The notes below the pieces were generated by a model. The model was not told where the DNA came from. It saw only the letters and a program-made list of their open reading frames with translations, and made no database searches. DNA of 64,000 bases from Palsa-147 sp036513895 (GTDB lineage Bacteria; Acidobacteriota; Terriglobia; Acidiferrales; UBA7541), in contig DATBYF010000050.1 of NCBI GenBank assembly GCA_036513895.1, positions 1 through 64,000 on the forward strand, given 5' to 3'. The first letter of the stretch is position 1. Every line of letters starts with the position of its first letter. The translations under genes and the position numbers were made by a program. Below are positions 57,495 to 64,000 of this stretch, one piece after another.

Positions 57495-58361
57495 ATGAAA
57501 CCTAAGCGAACTTGGACCTTCGCGCTTTTTGCGTTGTTCTTACTCGCCGTTGCCTCGGCGTCGATTGTATCCGCGGCGGGCGCGCAAACGGGCTCTGTCG
57601 AATTTGTCGCGCGGGCAACACCGTCAAGCGGAGTGGCCGAGCCGATTCGTGGCCTGCCTTTTTATCTCCTGAGTAAAAGTTACGTTGATATTCGAAAGGA
57701 AGCTGAGGCAAGCCAGCCGCCGCCCGACCTCGACGCATACGTGGACAAGCTCGACGTTTCCATTCAGTTAAAAGCCTGGATGAAGAAAAACAAGACCTTG
57801 TCGATCTCGGGCGAGGACTTCATCAAGCAGCTAACGGTTTCGGACATCATGAACGTCCCGGAGTTTTTCAAGGCGTACGTCGAGCGCAACGCGGGCGATC
57901 AATCCATCAAATTTCCACAGCCGAAATACACGCCTCGCGATATGCAGAAAAATCCTGAGCGCTACGAGAAATTGCATCAGGAATATCTCGACTCGGTTCG
58001 CAAATTCTTGACGGCAAATCCCGACAGCACGTCAGGAATGGACCTCAGCCTCGACGCAATCGATCCGGGGCCCGCATGGCGTTCCCTTGTGGCCAAACGC
58101 GACCCGGCCGTGAACAGCCGCGCGCTTGAACTTGCGCAGACTCGCTATTTGGTTGCGAAGACTGAGACCGATCTCGAGGGTCGCGGGGCATTGCGCGGAG
58201 TTGCGCCGGGAAATTATTGGCTCGGTACGCTTGAGATTTACGCGACGATTGGCGACGCTCGGCTGCAATGGGATGCGCCTGTGCGCGTCAGTGCGGGGAA
58301 GACCGCGTATCTCGAGCTGACGAATTCGAACGCCGCTGAATCGCACAGCGCCTCTCACTAA
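57495..58361 (+). CDS. Exported protein of unknown function
   Basis: The 288-residue product has a signal peptide (FALFALFLLAVASASIVSAAG), a mostly helical middle with SGEDFIKQLTVSDIMNVPEFF, and a C-terminal beta segment (RGVAPGNYWLGTLEIYATIGD, then WDAPVRVSAGKTAYLELTN) that resembles a carboxypeptidase-regulatory sandwich. I know no family. An ATG at 57486 is also possible. It follows the BNR protein by about 75 nt and may be in the same transcript. Confidence 0.65.
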   Translation: MKPKRTWTFALFALFLLAVASASIVSAAGAQTGSVEFVARATPSSGVAEPIRGLPFYLLSKSYVDIRKEAEASQPPPDLDAYVDKLDVSIQLKAWMKKNKTLSISGEDFIKQLTVSDIMNVPEFFKAYVERNAGDQSIKFPQPKYTPRDMQKNPERYEKLHQEYLDSVRKFLTANPDSTSGMDLSLDAIDPGPAWRSLVAKRDPAVNSRALELAQTRYLVAKTETDLEGRGALRGVAPGNYWLGTLEIYATIGDARLQWDAPVRVSAGKTAYLELTNSNAAESHSASH

Positions 58362-58378
58362 TACCGCTTCGATTGCGA

Positions 58379-58939
58379 ATGCCGGACGATCCCATCATCT
58401 TTAAGCTTGCATCAGCCGATTCGAACGCTCGAGAGAGTGCCGCTGCCGAGATTTTCGCCAAGGGCCGAGCGCTTGCTGAGCCGATCCTCGCCGTTTGGCT
58501 GCAAGATCCTCCTTTACGCGCCAATTTCAACGACGGAAAGCCTCAAATGACGGTCGGCGTTGCGGTGCTGTCTGAAACTTTCGCCAGAATTCGTGCGGCA
58601 AACGGAAATCCGTCCCTCGCCGATGTCCCGCCGGATCAGGACGCGATCGAATTCGAACTTCGTTTTGCCGGTGGCATACAGCTCGACATTCTCACGACGA
58701 ACACGCCCGGCGGCACGGGAGCTATAGCACGATTCCTTGACAAATTTGGCGAGGGCATTCAGCAGGTTGAACTCGACGTGAAGAGCGTGGACAAAGCAAT
58801 GGAGATTCTGCGGACACATTTCAATCTTGCGCCACTTTATCCCGCAACCCGTGCCGGCGCGGATAGAACGCGTGTAAATTTTTTCCTGGCGAGCCGCCCC
58901 GACGGCCGGAAAGTCTTAATTGAGCTCGTCGAGAAGTAG
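58379..58939 (+). CDS. Vicinal-oxygen-chelate (VOC/glyoxalase-like) protein
   Basis: The 186-residue product has a helical lead (about 1-45) and then a VOC-type fold: AIEFELRFAGGIQLDILTTN and GEGIQQVELDVKSVDKAMEIL, with VNFFLASRPDGRKVLIELVE as the last strand. The QQVELDV and LIELVE parts resemble methylmalonyl-CoA epimerase relatives, but a full set of four metal ligands is not obvious, so I do not assign a reaction. It starts 17 nt after the previous gene and ends 11 nt from the convergent glucosidase. Confidence 0.62.
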   Translation: MPDDPIIFKLASADSNARESAAAEIFAKGRALAEPILAVWLQDPPLRANFNDGKPQMTVGVAVLSETFARIRAANGNPSLADVPPDQDAIEFELRFAGGIQLDILTTNTPGGTGAIARFLDKFGEGIQQVELDVKSVDKAMEILRTHFNLAPLYPATRAGADRTRVNFFLASRPDGRKVLIELVEK

Positions 58940-58950
58940 CCGAGTCGCCG

Positions 58951-61617
58951 CTATTCCCCGCTCTGTTCCAAAAGTTTTGCCACCAGAGCGGACCAGCCCG
59001 TCTGATGATTCGCGCCGAGGCCGGCGCCGTTGTCGCCATTAAAATACTCGTGAAATAGAATTAAGTCGCGCCAGTACGGATCGTTCTGAAATTTCTCGAT
59101 GTTTCCGTAGACGGCCCGCTTACCATCGCGACGCAGAAAGATGTGCGATATTCTCCTGGAAAGCTCTTGCGAGGCTTCCCACAACGTCATCAATTTGCCC
59201 GATCCTGTCGGGCACTCCACCTTTAAAGCGCTTCCATAGTAGTAGTCGTAGCGCTGCAGCGCTTCGATCACCATAAAATTCATCTGCACCCAGATGGGGC
59301 CTCGCCAATTTGAATTGCCGCCGAAGAGATTCGACGTCGACTCAGCCGGCTCGTAATCTACCATGTGCTCGGTGTCGTCCAGCTTCAGCATGTAGGGATT
59401 CTTCTCGTGCACCTTGGAGAGGGAGCGGATGCCGTAGGGCGAGAGAAACTCATTTTCATCGAGCATGTAGCGGAGAATTCGGACGAGCCTTTCCCGATTT
59501 ACGAGTGCCATGAGCCGGCGAACGCCGCCGCTTTTTGAGCGCTGGCTCATGTCCATGTGCTTCGCCGTATCCGCATGATGATCGAGATACCACTGCGCGC
59601 GCTTCAGGAAACCTTTGCGCGACTCCACGTCTTCGGGTTCGATCGTATGAACGGCGAAAATCGGGATCAGACCGACCATCGAGCGAACTTTCATCGTGAG
59701 ATGCTCGCCACCCGGCGCGCGAAGGACGTCATAATAGAAACCATCCCCCTCATCCCACAGGCCATTCTGCTGCCCGCCAATGTTGTTCATCGCGTCCGCG
59801 ATATGAACGCAATGCTCGAAGAATTTACTCGCCAGGTCCTCATACGCGGGATTTTCTTTCGCTAGCTCGAGTGCGATCCCCATCATGGTAAGCGAGTAAC
59901 TCATCATCCAGCTGGTGCTGTCGGATTGTTCGATGTGAATCCCGCCGGGGAGCGGACGAGAGCGATCGAATACGCCGATGTTGTCAAGTCCGAGAAAACC
60001 GCCTTCAAAAATATTCAGTCCGTCGGGATCCTGGCGGTTCACCCACCAAGTGAAATTCAATAGAAGTTTCTGAAAGACGCGCTCGAGGAAGTTGCGATCC
60101 GACCGGCCCCGTAGGCGCCGGTCGATCTGATAGACACGCATCGCCGCACTGGCGAAAACCGGCGGATTTTCATCATCGAACGACCACTCGTAAGCAGGCA
60201 GCTTGCCGTTAGGGTGCATGTACCATTCGCGAACAAATAAAAGCAGCTGGCTCTTGGCGTACTCAGGATCGATGAGCGCCATTGCAATACAATGGAATGC
60301 GAGGTCCCACCCCGCGTACCACGGATACTCCCATTTGTCCGGCATCGAAATTACGTCGGAGTTGTAGAGATGCTTCCAGTTGTGGTTGCGGCCAGTCAGC
60401 CGCTGGGGTGGCGGCACGGGCTGGGTGGGGTCGCCATCGAGCCAGCGAGCAACCTCGTAGTGATAGCACTCCTTGTTCCAAAGGAGTCCCGCGAGCGCCT
60501 GACGCGAGACTTGCTTCGCGTCATCGGACATCGGATGGCGGCTGATGTGCGCGTAGAAATCATCCGCTTCGTTCTGTCGCAGCTCAAAGAGATCGTCGAA
60601 ACTTTTGCCAAATGCCGCATCCGAAGTGAGGCCATTCGCGAGCGCCTGATCTGTGAGTCGAAGGCGCATTTCACACTTTCCGCCGGGCGGAATTTCGAGC
60701 CGGAAATGCGCGGCGGCCTTTGTGCCGGTTTGCGCGGGATTTATCGCGGCCTTGTCACCATGCACGATGTATTCGTGAAATGCGTCCTTCACAAAAGGAG
60801 TTCGATTCTGCGCGCCGTAGAGGCGTTTCGCATTCGTCTCGTTCTCCGTGAAAAGCAATTCTGGCGCGCCTTGTATCAGCAGCCATCGCTTGCCGTAATC
60901 AGGTTGCTCGAGTTCGATCACTTCTATGCCGGCGGGTCCGGACAATTTACGCAATCCGGGCCGGGCGTCACTCGGCATCGTATTTCCCCAGTCCCATTTA
61001 TTTCGGAACCATAGCGTCGGCAGGAGATGCAGCTTTGCGGCGTCGGGCCCGCGATTCCATGCCGTAACGCGGACCAATATGTCCTCGACCGAAACTTTGG
61101 CGTACTCGATGAAAATATCGAAGTAGCGGTTCTCGTTGAATATTCCCGTATCCATCAACTCGAATTCGGGGTCGTTGCGCGAACGGTGCGCATTCTCTTC
61201 GACCAACTGTTCATACGGAAATTGCGATTGAGGATATTTGTAGAGGTATTTCAGATACGCGCTCGTCGGCGTCGCATCGAGGTAAAAATAATACTCCTTC
61301 ACGTCCTCGCCATGATTGCCCTCCAGGTTGGTGAGCCCGAAGAGACGTTCCTTCAGAATTGGATCGCGCTCATTCCAGAATGCCATGGCGAAGCAGATGC
61401 GCTGGTGCCGGTCGCAAAGACCCGCGATGCCATCTTCACCCCAGCGGTAGGCGCGCGAACGGGCGTGATCATGCGGAAAATAATTCCAGGCATCGCCGTC
61501 CGCGCTGTAATCCTCGCGGACAGTTCCCCACTGGCGCTCGGAGAGATACGGTCCCCAGCGCTTCCAATGGGTCTTTCGCTCGTGCGATTCCTGTAGCCGT
61601 TGTTCTTCTGCCGTCAT
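58951..61617 (-). CDS. GH63-type glucosidase
   Basis: The 888-residue protein has no signal peptide and reads as the bacterial GH63/MGH1-like group (alpha,alpha-toroid fold; related to mannosylglycerate hydrolase). Useful marks are LSERQWGTVREDYSADGDAWNYF in two parts, FNENRYFDIFIEYAKVSVED, the WEYPWYAGWDLAFHCI segment with likely catalytic Asp, and MDEGDGFYYDVLR-like DEGDGFYYD near 620. The substrate is not fixed; intracellular alpha-glucosides are likely. AGGA lies 5 nt before the ATG at 61617. Nothing nearby is plainly linked to its job. Confidence 0.85.
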   Translation of the reverse strand: MTAEEQRLQESHERKTHWKRWGPYLSERQWGTVREDYSADGDAWNYFPHDHARSRAYRWGEDGIAGLCDRHQRICFAMAFWNERDPILKERLFGLTNLEGNHGEDVKEYYFYLDATPTSAYLKYLYKYPQSQFPYEQLVEENAHRSRNDPEFELMDTGIFNENRYFDIFIEYAKVSVEDILVRVTAWNRGPDAAKLHLLPTLWFRNKWDWGNTMPSDARPGLRKLSGPAGIEVIELEQPDYGKRWLLIQGAPELLFTENETNAKRLYGAQNRTPFVKDAFHEYIVHGDKAAINPAQTGTKAAAHFRLEIPPGGKCEMRLRLTDQALANGLTSDAAFGKSFDDLFELRQNEADDFYAHISRHPMSDDAKQVSRQALAGLLWNKECYHYEVARWLDGDPTQPVPPPQRLTGRNHNWKHLYNSDVISMPDKWEYPWYAGWDLAFHCIAMALIDPEYAKSQLLLFVREWYMHPNGKLPAYEWSFDDENPPVFASAAMRVYQIDRRLRGRSDRNFLERVFQKLLLNFTWWVNRQDPDGLNIFEGGFLGLDNIGVFDRSRPLPGGIHIEQSDSTSWMMSYSLTMMGIALELAKENPAYEDLASKFFEHCVHIADAMNNIGGQQNGLWDEGDGFYYDVLRAPGGEHLTMKVRSMVGLIPIFAVHTIEPEDVESRKGFLKRAQWYLDHHADTAKHMDMSQRSKSGGVRRLMALVNRERLVRILRYMLDENEFLSPYGIRSLSKVHEKNPYMLKLDDTEHMVDYEPAESTSNLFGGNSNWRGPIWVQMNFMVIEALQRYDYYYGSALKVECPTGSGKLMTLWEASQELSRRISHIFLRRDGKRAVYGNIEKFQNDPYWRDLILFHEYFNGDNGAGLGANHQTGWSALVAKLLEQSGE

Positions 61618-61855
61618 CTGTGTCCTGAATTATCCTTTTGCGATGCCCGAACGCTCGAGTGGCTGCGCGAGCGCGCGTTCTGCGGCGTTTCACTTTACCG
61701 ATATGCGAGCACACAATTCAAGCCGCGCTATCCTGCGGATCAATTTTAAGATTTGCGACCCCCTGGACTGACTAATGGGACGGTGCCCGGAGTATCGTGC
61801 TGGCGAACCGCACTGGCGAACGGGGCGCTGATTCTGTATCCTCTGCGCCTCAGAC

Positions 61856-63556
61856 ATGAGCGACGCGATTTGGTCCAATAGCTCCAGCCGCCTGCGCGAT
61901 ATCTTCAACCACGAGGTGCACCACCACAATCGCTCGTCGTTCGCGTTCATCTGGGTCGCAGCGGCTGCGACGATTGTCGTCTCCCCGCAATTTTTTCTCG
62001 GCAACGCATCTGGCCACGACATTCAATTCCATCTGGCATCCTGGATGGAAGTTGTCCAACAGTGGCGCCAGGGAATTCTGTATCCGCGTTGGGCTGAGTG
62101 GGCAAATTTCGGATATGGCGAGCCGCGATTCATTTTCTATCCGCCGGTATCATGGCTGCTCGGCGCTGCCTTGGGCCTGATTTTGCCTTGGAGAATGGTG
62201 CCGGGTGCGTTCATCTGGGTTGCGCTGGTACTTGCAGGTACGTGCATGCATCGTCTCGCGCGCGCGTGGCTGCGACCGCAGGATGCGATTGCCGCCGCCG
62301 TGCTATACACCGTCAATCCTTACCATCTCGTGATCGTTTATTACCGCAGCGATTTTGCGGAGCTGCTCGCGAGCGCCTTCTTCCCTCTGCTGATTCTCCA
62401 GATGCTTCTGCTGGCGCGCGAGGGTTCGCGCCGCATTCCTCGTTTTGCAATCGTGTTCGCGTTGATTTGGCTGGCGAACGCGCCAGCCGCCGTGATTGCA
62501 ACGTACTCGGTAGCCGTGATCGTCGTTTCGGAGATTGTGTTGAGCCGGTCGCTGAAGCCCGTTTTGCAGGCCGCGGTTGCAGGAGCGTCGGGCTTTGCGC
62601 TTGCGGCCTTTTACATTGTGCCCGCCGTTGTTGAGCAGCGATGGGTGGAAATCTCGCAGGCGCTCGCACCCGAGTTGCAGCCATGGCGCAATTTCCTGTT
62701 CATACATGCCGACGACCCCGAGTTTGTTCTGTTCAATTTAAAAGTGTCTGGGGTCGCGCTGCTTGTCATAGCCGTCTTCGCAATTGCGGCGGTGTTGGCA
62801 GCGCGGCACCGCGGAAGCGCACCCGGAGTGTTCTGTTCGCTAGTTGCACTCGGATTCGTTTCTGTGATCTTGATGTTTCCGTGGACTGCGTGGCTCTGGC
62901 GGCATGTCCCCGAACTTGCGTTCGTTCAATTTCCATGGCGATGGTTGGCACCGCTCGATGTGGTCGCGGTATTTTTCTTTTGTGCAGCGATTGCGGCGTT
63001 GAAACGCCGCTGGATTGCCTGGAGCCTTGCGGCGATCGTTCTCGCGGCCCTCGGCGCGTGGATGACCACGAACAACTGGTGGGACGATCAGGATGCGCCA
63101 TTTGTGGCGGACTCCATCGCATCAGGCGCGGGTTATCAGGGAACCGACGAATACCAGCCGCTCGGTTGCGACCGCACTGACCTCCCTGACAATCCGCAGC
63201 GCGCGACGCTCATTGATCCGCAGACCAAAGCTGTTCTGCCGGCCGCTGGCGTTCAGTTGAACATCGACGCGTGGACAGGGGAACATAAAATCGTGGCCCT
63301 ATATACGACTCGCCCTGCGACGCTTGTGCTCGAGCTCATTGCCTATCCTGCATGGCGCGCCACCGTAAACGGCACGCCTGCCGCAATTCAACCGCTGCCC
63401 GATACGGCTATCGTATCGCTGGCTCTGCCCGCGGGATCAAGCCGCGTTGATTTGAAATTCATGCGAACTCGAGATCGAGCTCTGGGCGCATTGATTTCGA
63501 TTGCGGCAGGAATTTGCTTCCTGCTATTTGAGTGCTCGCGCGGAAGGCGAATGTGA
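61856..63556 (+). CDS. Multi-spanning GT-C/PTPS-related membrane protein
   Basis: The 566-residue protein has about ten membrane helices and a periplasmic C-terminal beta domain (about 440-540). The early loop DIQFHLASWMEVV, then YPRWAEWANFGYGEP and FYPPVSWLLGA, matches the pattern of YfhO/PTPS-related membrane proteins of the GT-C type, which are suspected to use lipid-linked sugars. Catalytic Asp candidates lie in GHDIQFH. Function is unproven. It converges with an HpnI-like gene, 18 nt away; both could act on lipid-linked sugars. Confidence 0.75.
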   Translation: MSDAIWSNSSSRLRDIFNHEVHHHNRSSFAFIWVAAAATIVVSPQFFLGNASGHDIQFHLASWMEVVQQWRQGILYPRWAEWANFGYGEPRFIFYPPVSWLLGAALGLILPWRMVPGAFIWVALVLAGTCMHRLARAWLRPQDAIAAAVLYTVNPYHLVIVYYRSDFAELLASAFFPLLILQMLLLAREGSRRIPRFAIVFALIWLANAPAAVIATYSVAVIVVSEIVLSRSLKPVLQAAVAGASGFALAAFYIVPAVVEQRWVEISQALAPELQPWRNFLFIHADDPEFVLFNLKVSGVALLVIAVFAIAAVLAARHRGSAPGVFCSLVALGFVSVILMFPWTAWLWRHVPELAFVQFPWRWLAPLDVVAVFFFCAAIAALKRRWIAWSLAAIVLAALGAWMTTNNWWDDQDAPFVADSIASGAGYQGTDEYQPLGCDRTDLPDNPQRATLIDPQTKAVLPAAGVQLNIDAWTGEHKIVALYTTRPATLVLELIAYPAWRATVNGTPAAIQPLPDTAIVSLALPAGSSRVDLKFMRTRDRALGALISIAAGICFLLFECSRGRRM

Positions 63557-63574
63557 TGCCTTGCGGAATTCTCG

Positions 63575-64000
63575 CTACGAAGTCTGATGTTCGCCAGTGC
63601 CCGTCTTTCGAAGCACGATGCGATCGCCCTTGAGTTCGTAACGGCTATCGCGCCAGACGGCCTTCGCGGCCGAGTAGCTTGCGCACCAAACGACGAATCC
63701 AAGCAGATCGCGCACCGGATAGAGCCAAAACGCCCTCCGCGCGGCCGGATCGCGCACTACCGTCCAGCCAACAATCCACGCTTCCAGCATTCGATTCAGC
63801 AACGCAAGGCCGAGAAACGCCACTCCGATCCCAACATGGCCAAGAAACGCAGCCGCAACGAAGCCGAGAATGCCATACGGCATCGCGAAAATCAGGCCTT
63901 CGCCAAAATGTCCCTTCGGCCGCGAATAGCGCGTGGATTTCGCCCATCGCAGTTGGTTGTCCCACATTCGGCGAAATGTGGGCTGGCTCACGATGTGATT
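63575..64000 (-). CDS. Ceramide-glucosyltransferase/HpnI-like protein, C-terminal part (cut by window edge)
   Basis: The 141 residues present are the C-terminal end of a processive GT2 enzyme: the QRW-like motif NQLRWAKSTRYSRP (Gln-Leu-Arg-Trp), then GEGLIFAMPYGILGF, LNRMLEAWIVGWTVVRD and LYPVRDLLGFVVWCASY with membrane helices. These match ceramide glucosyltransferase and the hopanoid GlcNAc-transferase HpnI. The frame is open to base 64000, so the N terminus lies beyond the right edge. I infer a role in glycolipid or hopanoid synthesis, but no other hopanoid gene is visible. Confidence 0.82.
   Translation of the reverse strand, partial: NHIVSQPTFRRMWDNQLRWAKSTRYSRPKGHFGEGLIFAMPYGILGFVAAAFLGHVGIGVAFLGLALLNRMLEAWIVGWTVVRDPAARRAFWLYPVRDLLGFVVWCASYSAAKAVWRDSRYELKGDRIVLRKTGTGEHQTS

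Overview
The window looks like a chromosomal segment from a soil-type Acidobacteriota (class Terriglobia or close; an inference from gene content, not a sequence match). Pointers are four VWA proteins of the acidobacterial VWFA type, a Hanks-type kinase fused to a TolB-like/TPR region, a DUF3857/transglutaminase/TPR protein, a BNR/sortilin-like secreted protein, a GH63-type glucosidase and many short interspersed palindromes. Genes are dense and mostly housekeeping. No rRNA, tRNA, transposase, phage gene or CRISPR array was found.

Region 1 (1-15.8 kb) is translation and cell maintenance, mostly on the minus strand. It holds the str operon (rpsL-rpsG-fusA-tuf; tuf runs off the left edge) with a strong sigma70-type promoter at 3768-3796, then a secreted TPR protein on the plus strand. 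The conserved series rplM, rpsI, rpsB, tsf, pyrH, frr follows, then a small membrane protein, a bactofilin, lexA and a DinB-family protein.

Region 2 (15.9-34 kb) holds the kinase-TolB-TPR protein, an M16 peptidase, a two-gene 2-oxoacid:ferredoxin oxidoreductase (korAB) with a terminator, a diheme cytochrome c, an M23 endopeptidase, a stand-alone penicillin-binding transpeptidase, recA, a DUF486 membrane protein, and a fatty-acid/polyhydroxyalkanoate-type pair (thiolase and 3-hydroxyacyl-CoA dehydrogenase) separated by a zinc-ribbon protein.

Region 3 (34-47.5 kb) is envelope and accessory: a porin with an N-terminal carboxypeptidase-regulatory-like domain, a small exported protein, four VWA paralogues, a short TonB-C protein, a helicase-nuclease of AddA/UvrD type and a GH27 alpha-galactosidase. 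Region 4 (47.5-64 kb) has a tight minus-strand run ileS-lspA-lgt-rluD, which matures lipoproteins and modifies rRNA. It continues with a TonB-like protein, a large BNR-repeat secreted protein, two small unknowns, a GH63-type glucosidase, a GT-C-like membrane protein and the end of a ceramide-glucosyltransferase/HpnI-like gene that runs off the right edge.

Beyond genes, the intergenic DNA carries at least five families of short interspersed repeats. The most striking is a two-copy element (near 18.7 kb and 33.9 kb) with paired 14-nt repeats exactly 66 nt apart and a conserved core. Other points are a 31-bp degenerate tandem repeat running into the helicase start codon, a Cys-to-Ser change at the expected transglutaminase nucleophile, an insertion in EF-G domain IV, and an apparent GC-skew sign change near 22-25 kb. 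No clearly new multi-gene system was identified.
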